Source: Saccoglossus kowalevskii
Taxonomy: Eukaryota; Hemichordata; Enteropneusta; Harrimaniidae
DNA length: 62,556 nucleotides
NCBI RefSeq assembly: GCF_000003605.2
Contig: NW_003156818.1
Location: 1 to 62,556, forward strand
Direction of reading: 5' to 3'
The translations under genes were made by a program, and so were the position numbers. The notes below the pieces were generated by a model, which was not told the DNA's origin, made no database searches, and saw only the letters and a program-made list of their open reading frames with translations. Each line of letters opens with the position of its first letter. Positions within the stretch are counted from its first letter, which is position 1. Of the stretch, positions 24,285-37,899 are shown piece by piece.

Positions 24285-25995
24285 GTATTCCAATTCACTC
24301 ATACACCAGCTATCCAGGCTATATGTCGTGTATTCCAATTCACTCATACACCAGCTATCTAGGCTATATGTCGTGTATTCCAATTCACTCATACACCAGC
24401 TATCCAGACTATATGTCGTATATTCCAATTCACTCATACGCCAGCTATCTAGGCAATATGTCGTGTATTCCAATTCACTCATACACCAGCTATCCAGGCT
24501 ATATGTCGTGTATTCCAATTCACTCATACACCAGCTATCTAGGCTATATGTCGTGTATTCCAATTCACTCATACACCAGCTATCCAGGCTATATGTCGTG
24601 TATTCCAATTCACTCATACACCAGCTATCCAGGCTATATGTCGTGTATTCCAATTCACTCATACACCAGCTATCTAGGCTATATGTCGTGTATTCCAATT
24701 CACTCATACACCAGCTATCCAGGCTATATGTCGTGTATTCCAATTCACTCATACACCAGCTATCCAGGCTATATGTCGTGTATTCCAATTCACTCATACA
24801 CCAGCTATCTTGGCTATATGTCGTGTATTTCAATTCACTCATACACCAGCTATCCAGGCTATATGTCGTGTATTCCAATTCACTAATACTCCAGCAATCT
24901 AGGCTATATGTCATGTATTCCAATTCACATCATACACCAGCTATCCAGGCTATATGTCGTGTATTCCAATTCACTCATACACCAGCTATCCAGGCGATAT
25001 GTCGTGTATTCCAATTCACTCATACACCAGCTATCTAGGCTATATGTCGTGTATTCCAATTCACTCATACACCAGCTATCTAGGCTATATGCCGTGTATT
25101 CCAATTCACTAATACTCCAGCAATCTGGGCTATATGTCATGTATTCCAATTCACTCATACACCAGCTATCCAGGCTATATGTCGTGTATTCCAATTCACT
25201 CATACACCAGCTATCCAGGATATATGTCGTGTATTCCAATTCACTCATACACCAGCTATCTAGGCTACATGTCGTGTATTCCAATTCACTCATACACCAG
25301 CTATCTAGGCTATATGTCGTGTATTCCAATTCACTCATACTCCAGCTATCTAGGCTATATGTCGTGTATTACAATTCATTCATACACCAGCTATCTAGGC
25401 TACATGTCGTGTATTCCAATTCACTCATACACCAGCTATCTAGGCTATATGTCGTGTATTCCAATTCACTAATACTCCAGCTATCTAGGCTATATGTCGT
25501 GTATTCCAATTCACTCATACACCAGCTATCTAGGCTACATGTCGTGTATTCCAATTCACTCATACACCAGCTATCTAGGCTATATGTCGTGTATTCCAAT
25601 TCACTCATACACCAGCTATCTAGGCTATATGTCGTGTATTCCAATTCACTAATACTCCAGCTATCTAGGCTACATGTCGTGTATTCCAATTCACTAATAC
25701 TCCAGCTATCTAGGCTATATGTCGTGTATTCCAATTCACTCATACACCAGCTATCTAGGCTACATGTCGTGTATTCCAATTCACTCATACACCAGCTATC
25801 TAGGCTATATGTCGTCTATTCCAATTCACTCATACACCAGCTATCTAGGCTATATGTCGTGTATTCCAATTCACTAATACTCCAGCTATCTAGGCTATAT
25901 GTCGTGTATTCCAATTCACTCATACACCAGCTATCTAGGCTACATGTCGTGTACTCCAATTCACTCATACACCATCTATCCAGGCTATATGTCGT

Positions 25996-26175
25996 GAATT
26001 ACAATTCAGTCATACACCATCTATCTAGGCTATATGTCGTGAATTCCAATTTACTAATACACCAGCTATCTAGGCTATATGTCGTGAATTCCAATTCACT
26101 CATACACCAGCTATCTAGGCTAGATGTCGTGAATTCCAATTCACTCATACACCAGCTATCCAGGCTATATGTCGT
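25996..26175. repeat. EcoRI-type cassette N8, alpha haplotype
   Basis: Four GAATT monomers with CTAGATG in the third, followed by the alpha marks TATTGCAATTC (about 26222) and TTCAATC (about 26275). The monomer before its leader reads GTACTCCAATTC instead of GTATTCC, a private change. Confidence 0.9.
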
Positions 26176-26490
26176 GTATTCCAATTCACTCATACACCAG
26201 CTATCTAGGCTATATGTCGTGTATTGCAATTCACTAATACTCCAGCAATCTAGACTATATGTCATGTATTCCAATTCAATCATACACCAGCTATCCAGGC
26301 TATATGTCGTGTATTCCAATTCACTCATACACCAGCTATCTAGGCTATATGTCGTGTATTTCAATTCACTCATACACCAGCTATCCAGGCTATATGTCGT
26401 GTATTCCAATTCACTAATACTCCAGCAATCTAGGCTATATGTCATGTATTCCAATTCACTCATACACCAGCTATCCAGGCTATATGTCGT

Positions 26491-26580
26491 GAATTCCAAT
26501 TCACTCATACACCAGCTATCTAGGCTATATGTCGTGAATTCCAATTCACTCATACACCAGCTATCCAGGCTATATGTCGT
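26491..26580. repeat. GAATTC dimer, copy 5
   Basis: Both monomers carry GAATTC, with an ordinary follower. It lies 315 bp downstream of the end of alpha cassette N8, much as copy 1 lies 315 bp after the end of N1. Confidence 0.87.
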
Positions 26581-27481
26581 GTATTCCAATTCACTCATAC
26601 ACCAGCTATCTAGGCTATATGTCGTGTATTCCAATTCACTAATACTCCAGCAATCTAGGCTATATGTCATGTATTCCAATTCACTCATACACCAGCTATC
26701 CAGGCTATATGTCGTGTATTCCAATTCACTCATACACCAGCTATCCAGGCTATATGTCGTGTATTCCAATTCACTCATACACCAGCTATCTAGGCTATAT
26801 GTCGTGTATTTCAATTCACTAATACTCCAGCAATCTAAGGCTATATGTCATGTATTCCAATTCACTCATACACCAGCTATCCAGGCTATATGTCGTGGTA
26901 TTCAATTCGCTCATACACCAGCTATCTAGGCTATATGTCGTGTATTCCAATTCACTCATACACCAGCTATCTAGGCTATATGTCGTGTATTCCAATTCAC
27001 TAATACTCCAGCAATCTAGGCTATATGTCATGTATTCCAATTCACTCATACACCAGCTATCCAGGCTATATGTCGTGTATTCCAATTCACTCATACACCA
27101 GCTATCCAGGCTATATGTCGTGTATTCCAATTCACTCATACACCAGCTATCCAGGCTATATGTCGTGTATTCCAATTCACTCATACACCAGCTATCTAGG
27201 CTACATGTCGTGTATTCCAATTCACTCATACACCAGCTATCTAGGCTATATGTCGTGTATTCCAATTCACTCATACTCCAGCTATCTAGGCTATATGTCG
27301 TGTATTCCAATTCACTCATACTCCAGCTATCTAGGCTATATGTCGTGTATTACAATTCATTCATACACCAGCTATCTAGGCTACATGTCGTGTATTCCAA
27401 TTCACTCATACACCAGCTATCTAGGCTACATGTCGTGTATTCCAATTCACTCATACACCAGCTATCTAGGCTATATGTCGT

Positions 27482-27616
27482 ATATTCCAATTCACTCTTG
27501 CTCCAGCAATCTGAGCTATATGTCGTGCATTCCAATTCACTCATACACCAGCTATCCAGACTATATGTGGTATATTCCAATTCACTCATACGCCAGCTAT
27601 CTAGGCAATATGTCGT
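27482..27616. repeat. CTTGCTCC cassette E9
   Basis: Complete, CTAGGCAATATG subtype. It has a private TATGTGGTAT in place of TATGTCGTAT before its third monomer. Confidence 0.88.
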
Positions 27617-28561
27617 GTATTCCAATTCACTCATACACCAGCTATCCAGGCTATATGTCGTGTATTCCAATTCACTCATACACCAGCTATCTAGGCTATA
27701 TGTCGTGTATTCCAATTAACTCATACACCAGCTATCCAGGCTATATGTCGTGTATTCCAATTCACTCATACACCAGCTATCCAGGCTATATGTCGTGTAT
27801 TCCAATTCACTCATACACCAGCTATCTAGGCTATATGTCGTGTATTCCAATTCACTCATACACCAGCTATCTAGGCTATATGTCGTGTATTCCAATTCAC
27901 TAATACTCCAGCAATCTAGGCTATATGTCATGTATTCCAATTCACTCATACACCAGCTATCCAGGCTATATGTCGTGTATTCCAATTCACTCATACACCA
28001 GCTATCCAGGCTATATGTCGTGTATTCCAATTCATTCATACACCAGCTATCCAGGCTATATGTCGTGTATTCCAATTCACTCATACACCAGCTATCTAGG
28101 CTACATGTCGTGTATTCCAATTCACTCATACACCAGCTATCTAGGCTATATGTCGTGTATTCCAATTCACTCATACTCCAGCTATCTAGGCTATATGTCG
28201 TGTATTACAATTCATTCATACACCAGCTATCTAGGCTACATGTCGTGTATTCCAATTCACTCATACACCAACTATCTAGGCTATATGTCATGTATTCCAA
28301 TTCACTAATACTCCAGCTATCTAGGCTATATGTCGTGGATTCCAATTCACTCATACACCAGCTATCTAGGCTACATGTCGTGTATTCCAATTCACTCATA
28401 CACCAGCTATCTAGGCTATATGTCGTGTATTCCAATTCACTCATACACCAGCTATCTAGGCTATATGTCGTGTATTCCAATTCACTAATACTCCAGCTAT
28501 CTAGGCTACATGTCGTGTATTCCAATTCACTCATACTCCAGCTATCTAGGCTATATGTCGT

Positions 28562-29458
28562 GTATTACAATTCATTCATACACCAGCTATCTAGGCTACA
28601 TGTCGTGTATTCCAATTCACTCATACACCAGCTATCTAGGCTATATGTCGTGTATTCCAATTCACTCATACACCAGCTATCTAGGCTATATGTCGTGTAT
28701 TCCAATTCACTCATACACCAGCTATCCAGGCTATATGTCGTGTATTCCAATTCACTCATACACCAGCTATCTAGGCTATATGTCGTGTATTCCAATTCAC
28801 TCATACACCAGCTATCCAGGCTATATGTCGTGTATTCCAATTCACTCATACACCAGCTATCCAGGCTATATGTCGTGTATTCCAATTCACTCATACACCA
28901 GCTATCTAGGCTATATGTGTATTCCAATTCACTCATACACCAGCTATCTAGGCTATATGTCGTGTATTCCAATTCACTCATACTCCAGCTATCTAGGCTA
29001 TATGTCGTGTATTACAATTCATTCATACACCAGCTATCTAGGCTACATGTCGTGTATTCCAATTCACTCATACACCAGCTATCTAGGCTACATGTCGTGT
29101 ATTCCAATTCACTCATACACCAGCTATCTAGGCTATATGTCGTGTATTCCAATTCACTCATACACCAGCTATCCAGGCTATATGTCGTGTATTCCAATTC
29201 ACTCATACACCAGCTATCTAGGCTATATGTCGTGTATTCCAATTCACTCATACACCAGCTATCCAGGCTATATGTCGTGTATTCCAATTCACTCATACAC
29301 CAGCTATCCAGGCTATATGTCGTGTATTCCAATTCACTCATACACCAGCTATCTAGGCTATATGTCGTGTATTCCAATTCACTCATACACCAGCTATCTA
29401 GGCTATATGTCGTGTATTCCAATTCACTCATACTCCAGCTATCTAGGCTATATGTCGT
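28562..29458. repeat. Tandem duplication of a 10-monomer (450-bp) unit
   Basis: Copy 1 (28562-29008, 447 bp) and copy 2 (29009-29458, 450 bp) each start with TATTACAATTCATTC and end with CATACTCCAGC. They have nearly the same series of CTAGG and CCAGG monomers between. Copy 1 lacks 3 bp at about 28917 and has CTATATG where copy 2 has CTACATG after its second monomer. A further 450-bp interval (29459-29908) has the same ends but different contents. Confidence 0.85.
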
Positions 29459-30538
29459 GTATTACAATTCATTCATACACCAGCTATCTAGGCTACATGT
29501 CGTGTATTCCAATTCACTCATACACCAGCTATCTAGGCTACATGTCGTGTATTCCAATTCACTCATACACCAGCTATCTAGGCTATATGTCGTGTATTCC
29601 AATTCACTAATACTCCAGCAATCTAGGCTATATGTCATGTATTCCAATTCACTCATACACCAGCTATCCAGGGTATATGTCGTGTATTCCAATTCACTCA
29701 TACACCAGCTATCCAGGCTATATGTCGTGTATTCCAATTCATTCATACACCAGCTATCCAGGCTATATGTCGTGTATTCCAATTCACTCATACACCAGCT
29801 ATCTAGGCTACATGTCGTGTATTCCAATTCACTCATACACCAGCTATCTAGGCTATATGTCGTGTATTCCAATTCACTCATACTCCAGCTATCTAGGCTA
29901 TATGTCGTGTATTACAATTCATTCATACACCAGCTATCTAGGCTACATGTCGTGTATTCCAATTCACTCATACACCAACTATCTAGGCTATATGTCATGT
30001 ATTCCAATTCACTAATACTCCAGCTATCTAGGCTATATGTCGTGGATTCCAATTCACTCATACACCAGCTATCTAGGCTACATGTCGTGTATTCCAATTC
30101 ACTCATACACCAGCTATCTAGGCTATATGTCGTGTATTCCAATTCACTCATACACCAGCTATCTAGGCTATATGTCGTGTATTCCAATTCACTAATACTC
30201 CAGCTATCTAGGCTACATGTCGTGTATTCCAATTCACTAATACTCCAGCTATCCAGACTATATGTCGTATATTCCAATTCACTCATACGCCAGCTATCTA
30301 GGCTGTATGTCGTGTATTCCAATTCACTCATACACCAGCTATCTAGGCTACATGTCGTGTATTCCAATTCACTCATACACCAGCTATCTAGGCTATATGT
30401 CGTGTTTTCCAATTCACTAATACTCCAGCTATCTAGGCTATATGTCGTGTATTCCAATTCACTCATACACCAGCTATCTAGGCTACATGTCGTGTATTCC
30501 AATTCACTCATACACCAGCTATCTAGGCTATATGTCGT

Positions 30539-30673
30539 ATATTCCAATTCACTCTTGCTCCAGCAATCTGAGCTATATGTCGTGCATTCCAATTCACTCA
30601 TACACCAGCTATCCAGACTATATGTTGTATATTCCAATTCACTCATACGCCAGCTATCTAGGCTATATGTCGT
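30539..30673. repeat. CTTGCTCC cassette E10
   Basis: Complete. It has TGTTGTAT before the third monomer, as E1 does at an offset of 30285 bp (673 monomers). Confidence 0.88.
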
Positions 30674-33058
30674 GTATTCCAATTCACTCATACACCAGCT
30701 ATCCAGGCTATATGTCGTGTATTCCAATTCACTCATACACCAGCTATCTAGGCTATATGTCGTGTATTCCAATTCACTCATACACCAGCTATCCAGGCTA
30801 TATGTCGTGTATTCCAATTCACTCATACACCAGCTATCCAGGCTATATCTCGTGTATTCCAATTCGCTCATACACCAGCTATCTAGGCTATATGTCGTGT
30901 ATTCCAATTCACTCATACACCAGCTATCTAGGCTATATGTCGTGTATTCCAATTCACTAATACTCCAGCAATCTAGGCTATATGTCATGTATTCCAATTC
31001 ACTTATACACCAGATATCCAGGCTATATGTCGTGTATTCCAATTCACTCATACACCAGCTATCCTGGCTATATGTCGTGTATTCCAATTCACTCATACAC
31101 CAGCTATCCAGGCTATATGTCGTGTATTCCAATTCACTCATACACCAGCTATCTAGGCTACATGTCGTGTATTCCAATTCACTCATACACCAGCTATCCA
31201 GGCTATATGTCGTGTATTCCAATTCACTCATACACCAGCTATCTAGGCTATATGTCGTGTATTCCAATTCACTCATACACCAGCTATCCAGGCTATATGT
31301 CGTGTATTCCAATTCACTCATACACCAGCTATCCAGGCTATATGTCGTGTATTCCAATTCACTCATACACCAGCTATCTAGGCTATATGTCGTGTATTCC
31401 AATTCACTCATACACCAGCTATCTAGGCTATATGTCGTGTATTCCAATTCACTAATACTCCAGCAATCTAGGCTATATGTCATGTATTCCAATTCACTCA
31501 TACACCAGCTATCCAGGCTATATGTCGTGTATTCCAATTCACTCATACACCAGCTATCCAGGCTATATGTCGTGTATTCCAATTCACTCATACACCAGCT
31601 ATCTAGGCTACATGTCGTGTATTCCAATTCACTCATACACCAGCTATCTAGGCTATATGTCGTGTATTCCAATTCACTCATACTCCAGCTATCTAGGCTA
31701 TATGTCGTGTATTACAATTCATTCATACACCAGCTATCTAGGCTACATGTCGTGTATTCCAATTCACTCATACACCAGCTATCTAGGCTATATGTCGTGT
31801 ATTCCAATTCACTAATACTCCAGCTATCTAGGCTATATGTCGTGTATTCCAATTCACTCATACACCAGCTATCTAGGCTATATGTTGTGTATTCCAATTC
31901 ACTCATACACCAGCTATCTAGGCTATATGTCGTGTATTCCAATTCACTAATACTCCAGCTATCTAGGCTACATGTCGTGTATTCCAATTCACTAATACTC
32001 CAGCTATCTAGGCTATATGTCGTGTATTCCAATTCACTCATACACCAGCTATCTAGGCTACATGTCGTGTATTCCAATTCACTCATACACCAGCTATCTA
32101 GGCTATATGTCGTGTATTCCAATTCACTCATACACCAGCTATCTAGGCTATATGTCGTGTATTCCAATTCACTAATACTCCCGCTATCTAGGCTATATGT
32201 CGTGTATTCCAATTCACTCATACACCAGCTATCTAGGCTACATGTCGTGTATTCCAATTCACTCATACACCAGCTATCTAGGCTATATGTCGTGTATTCC
32301 AATTCACTAATACTCCAGCTATCTAAGCTATATGTCGTGTATTCCAATTCACTCATACACCAGCTATCTAGGCTACATGTCGTGTATTCCAATTCACTCA
32401 TACACCAGCTATCCAGACTATATGTCGTATATTCCAATTTACTCATACGCCAGCTATCTAGGCTATATGTCGTGTATTCCAATTCACTCATACACCAGCT
32501 ATCCAGGCTATATGTCGTGTATTCCAATTCACTCATACACCAGCTATCTAGGCTATATGTCGTGTATTCCAATTCACTCATACACCAGCTATCCAGGCTA
32601 TATGTCGTGTATTCCAATTCACTCATACACCAGCTATCCAGGCTATATGTCGTGTATTCCAATTCACTCATACACCAGCAATCTAGGCTATATGTCATGT
32701 ATTCCAATTCACTCATACACCAGCTATCCAGGCTATATGTCGTGTATTCCAATTCACTCATACACCAGCTATCCAGGCTATATGTCGTGTATTCCAATTC
32801 ACTCATACACCAGCTATCTAGGCTACATGTCGTGTATTCCAATTCACTCATACACCAGCTATCTAGGCTATATTTCGTGTATTCCAATTCACTCATACTC
32901 CAGCTATCTAGGCTATATGTCGTGTATTCCAATTCACTAATACTCCAGCTATCTAGGCTATATGTCGTGTATTCCAATTCACTCATACACCAGCTATCTA
33001 GGCTACATGTCGTGTATTCCAATTCACTCATACACCATCTATCCAGGCTATATGTCGT

Positions 33059-33238
33059 GAATTACAATTCAGTCATACACCATCTATCTAGGCTATATGT
33101 CGTGAATTCCAATTTACTAATACACCAGCTATCTAGGCTATATGTCGTGAATTCCAATTCACTCATACACCAGCTATCTAGGCTATATGTCGTGAATTCC
33201 AATTCACTCATACACCAGCTATCCAGGCTATATGTCGT
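33059..33238. repeat. EcoRI-type cassette N9, beta haplotype
   Basis: Four GAATT monomers with CTATATG in the third and the normal CCATCTATCC leader. It is followed by an ordinary TAATACTCC/AGCAAT/TCATG monomer, the beta follower. Confidence 0.9.
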
Positions 33239-34228
33239 GTATTCCAATTCACTCATACACCAGCTATCTAGGCTATATGTCGTGTATTCCAATTCACTAA
33301 TACTCCAGCAATCTAGGCTATATGTCATGTATTCCAATTCACTCATACACCAGCTATCCAGGCTATATGTCGTGTATTCCAATTCACTCATACACCAGCT
33401 ATCCAGGCTATATGTCGTGTATTCCAATTCACTCATACACCAGCTATCTAGGCTATATGTCGTGTATTCCAATTCACTCATACACCAGCTATCCAGGCTA
33501 TATGTCGTGTATTCCAATTCACTAATACTCCAGCAATCTAGGCTATATGTCATGTATTCCAATTCACTTATACACCAGCTATCCAGGCTATATGTCGTGT
33601 ATTCCAATTCACTCATACACCAGCTATCCTGGCGATATGTCGTGTATTCCAATTCACTCATACACAAGCTATCTAGGCTATATGTCGTGTATTCCAATTC
33701 ACTCATACACCAGCTATCTAGGCTATATGTCGTGTATTCCAATTCGCTAATACTCCAGCAATCTGGGCTATATGTCATGTATTCCAATTCACTCATACAC
33801 CAGCTATCCAGGCTATATGTCGTGTATTCCAATTCACTCATACACCAGCTATCCAGGCTATATGTCGCGTATTCCAATTCACTCATACACCAGCTATCTA
33901 GGCTATATGTCGTGTATTCCAATTCACTAATACTCCAGCTATCTAGGCTATATGTCGTGTATTCCAATTCACTCATACACCAGCTATCTAGGCTACATGT
34001 CGTGTATTCCAATTCACTCATACACCAGCTATCTAGGCTATATGTCGAGTATTCCAATTCACTCATACACCAGCTATCTAGGCTATATGTCGTGTATTCC
34101 AATTCACTAATACTCCAGCTATCTAGGCTATATGTCGTGTATTCCAATTCACTCATACACCAGCTATCTAGGCTACATGTCGTGTATTCCAATTCACTCA
34201 TACACCATCTATCCAGGCTATATGTCGT

Positions 34229-34318
34229 GAATTACAATTCAGTCATACACCATCTATCTAGGCTATATGTCGTGAATTCCAATTTACTAATACACCAGCT
34301 ATCTAGGCCATATGTCGT
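34229..34318. repeat. Truncated EcoRI-type cassette N10 with CCATATG
   Basis: Only two GAATT monomers are left. The second ends GGCCATATG as in N3 but is followed directly by a GTATTCC monomer, so the last two GAATTCC monomers are missing. It lies 1170 bp (26 monomers) after N9. Confidence 0.88.
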
Positions 34319-35443
34319 GTATTCCAATTCACTCATACACCAGCTATCTAGGCTATATGTCGTGTATTCCAATTCACTCATACTCCAGCTATCTAGGCTA
34401 TATGTCGTGTATTACAATTCATTCATACACCAGCTATCTAGGCTACATGTCGTGTATTCCAATTCACTCATACACCAACTATCTAGGCTATATGTCATGT
34501 ATTCCAATTCACTAATACTCCAGCTATCTAGGCTATATGTCGTGGATTCCAATTCACTCATACACCAGCTATCTAGGCTACATGTCGTGTATTCCAATTC
34601 ACTCATACACCAGCTATCTAGGCTATATGTCGTGTATTCCAATTCACTCATACTCCAGCTATCTAGGCTATATGTCGTGTATTACAATTCATTCATACAC
34701 CAGCTATCTAGGCTACATGTCGTGTATTCCAATTCACTCATACACCAGCTATCTAGGCTATATGTCATGTATTCCAATTCACTAATACTCCAGCTATCTA
34801 GGCTATATGTCGTGGATTCCAATTCACTCATACACCAGCTATCTAGGCTACATGTCGTGTATTCCAATTCACTCATACACCAGCTATCTAGGCTATATGT
34901 CGTGTATTCCAATTCACTCATACACCAGCTATCTAGGCTATATGTCGTGTATTCCAATTCACTAATACTCCAGCTATCTAGGCTACATGTCGTGTATTCC
35001 AATTCACTAATACTCCAGCTATCCAGACTATATGTCGTATATTCCAATTCACTCATACGCCAGCTATCTAGGCTGTATGTCGTGTATTCCAATTCACTCA
35101 TATACCAGCTATCCAGGCTATATGTCGTGTATTCCAATTCACTCATACACCAGCTATCCAGGCTATATGTCGTGTATTCCAATTCACTCATACACCAGCT
35201 ATCCAGGCTATATGTCGTGTATTCCAATTCGCTCATACACCAGCTATCTAGGCTATATGTCGTGTATTCCAATTCACTCATACACCAGCTATCTAGGCTA
35301 TATGTCGTGTATTCCAATTCACTAATACTCCAGCAATCTAGGCTATATGTCATGTATTCCAATTCACTCATACACCAGCTATCCAGGCTATATGTCGTGT
35401 ATTCCAATTCACTCATACACCAGCTATCCAGGCTATATGTCGT

Positions 35444-35533
35444 GAATTCCAATTCACTCATACACCAGCTATCTAGGCTATATGTCGTGAATTCCAATTC
35501 ACTCATACACCAGCTATCCAGGCTATATGTCGT
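35444..35533. repeat. GAATTC dimer, copy 6
   Basis: Both monomers carry GAATTC and GTATTCAAATTC follows. It is part of the block matching 6.5-7.36 kb at an offset of 28483 bp. Confidence 0.88.
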
Positions 35534-36791
35534 GTATTCAAATTCACTCATACACCAGCTATCTAGGCTATATGTCGTGTATTCCAATTCACTAATACTC
35601 CAGCAATCTAGGCTATATGTCTTGTATTCCAATTCACTCATACACCAGCTTTTCCAGGCTATATTTCGTGTATTCCAATTCACTCATACACCAGCTATCC
35701 AGGCTATATGTCGTGTATTCCAATTCACTCATACACCAGCTATCTAGGCTATATGTCGTGTATTTCAATTCACTCATACACCAGCTATCCAGGCTATATG
35801 TCGTGTATTCCAATTCACTAATACTCCAGCAATCTAGGCTATATGTCATGTATTCCAATTCACTCATACACCAGCTATCTAGGCTATATGTCATGTATTC
35901 CAATTCACTCATACACCAGCTATCCAGGCTATATGTCGTGTATTCCAATTCACTCATACACCAGCTATCTAGGCTATATGTCGTGTATTCCAATTCACTC
36001 ATACACCAGCTATCTAGGCTATATGTCGTGTATTCTAATTCACTAATACTCCAGCAATCTGGGCTATATGTCATGTATTCCAATTCACTCATACACCAGC
36101 TATCCAGGCTATATGTCGTGTATTCCAATTCACTCATACACCAGCTATCCAGGCTATATGTCGTGTATTCCAATTCACTCATACACCAGCTATCTAGGCT
36201 ACATGTCGTGTATTCCAATTCACTCATACACCAGCTATCTAGGCTATATGTCGTGTATTCCAATTCACTCATACTCCAGCTATCTAGGCTATATGTCGTG
36301 TATTACAATTCATTCATACACCAGCTATCTAGGCTACATGTCGTGTATTCCAATTCACTCATACACCAGCTATCTAGGCTACATGTCGTGTATTCCAATT
36401 CACTCATACACCAGCTATCTAGGCTATATGTCGTGTATTCCAATTCACTCATACACCAGCTATCCAGGCTATATGTCGTGTATTCCAATTCACTCATACA
36501 CCAGCTATCCAGGCTATATGTCGTGTATTCCAATTCACTCATACACCAGCTATCTAGGCTACATGTGTATTCCAATTCACTCATACACCAGCTATCTAGG
36601 CTATATGTCGTGTATTCCAATTCACTCATACTCCAGCTATCTAGGCTATATGTCGTGTATTACAATTCATTCATACACCAGCTATCTAGGCTACATGTCG
36701 TGTATTCCAATTCACTCATACACCAGCTATCTAGGCTACATGTCGTGTATTCCAATTCACTCATACACCAGCTATCTAGGCTATATGTCGT

Positions 36792-36926
36792 ATATTCCAA
36801 TTCACTCTTGCTCCAGCAATCTGAGCTATATGTCGTGCATTCCAATTCACTCATACACCAGCTATCCAGACTATATGTCGTATATTCCAATTCACTCATA
36901 CGCCAGCTATCTAGGCAATATGTCGT
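36792..36926. repeat. CTTGCTCC cassette E11
   Basis: Complete, CTAGGCAATATG subtype, preceded by two CTACATG monomers as in E9 and E25. Confidence 0.88.
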
Positions 36927-37466
36927 GTATTCCAATTCACTCATACACCAGCTATCCAGGCTATATGTCGTGTATTCCAATTCACTCATACACCAGCTAT
37001 CTAGGCTATATGTCGTGTATTCCAATTCACTCATACACCAGCTATCCAGGCTATATGTCGTGTATTCCAATTCACTCATACACCAGCTATCCAGGCTATA
37101 TGTCGTGTATTCCAATTCACTCATACACCAGCTATCTAGGCTATATGTCGTGTATTCCAATTCACTCATACACCAGCTATCTAGGCTATATGTCGTGTAT
37201 TCCAATTCACTAATACTCCAGCAATCTAGGCTATATGTCATGTATTCCAATTCACTCATACACCAGCTATCCAGGCTATATGTCGTGTATTCCAATTCAC
37301 TCATACACCAGCTATCTAGGCTATATGTCGTGTATTCCAATTCACTCATACACCAGCTATCCAGGCTATATGTCGTGTATTCCAATTCACTCATACACCA
37401 GCTATCCAGGCTATATGTCGTGTATTCCAATTCACTCATACACCAGCTATCTAGGCTATATGTCGT

Positions 37467-37691
37467 GAATTCCAATTCACTCATACACCAGCTATCTAGG
37501 CTAGATGTCGTGAATTCCAATTCACTCATACACCAGCTATCCAGGCTATATGTCGTGAATTCCAATTTACTAATACACCAGCTATCTAGGCTATATGTCG
37601 TGAATTCCAATTCACTCATACACCAGCTATCTAGGCTAGATGTCGTGAATTCCAATTCACTCATACACCAGCTATCCAGGCTATATGTCGT
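37467..37691. repeat. Headless alpha EcoRI-type cassette
   Basis: Five GAATTCC monomers in the order CTAGATG, CCAGG, TTACTAATACACC, CTAGATG, CCAGG. This is exactly the last five monomers of the seven in N1 (1245-1469), followed by the same TATTGCAATTC and AGACTAT monomers. The GAATTACAATTCAGTC head and its leader are replaced by ordinary monomers, so the left edge is a recombination junction. Confidence 0.88.
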
Positions 37692-37899
37692 GTATTCCAA
37701 TTCACTCATACACCAGCTATCTAGGCTATATGTCGTGTATTGCAATTCACTCATACTCCAGCAATCTAGACTATATGTCATGTATTCCAATTCAATCATA
37801 CACCAGCTATCCAGGCTATATGTCGTGTATTCCAATTCACTCATACACCAGCTATCTAGGCTATATGTCGTGTATTCAATTCACTCATACACCAGCTAT

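Noticed and set aside
27750-35747. A 2665-codon open reading frame with a 15-residue repeat
   Set aside because: It starts at an arbitrary ATG inside a monomer, ends soon after a frame-shifting insertion at 35650, and has no non-repeat domain, signal peptide or flanking gene structure. The repeat length being a multiple of three explains it.
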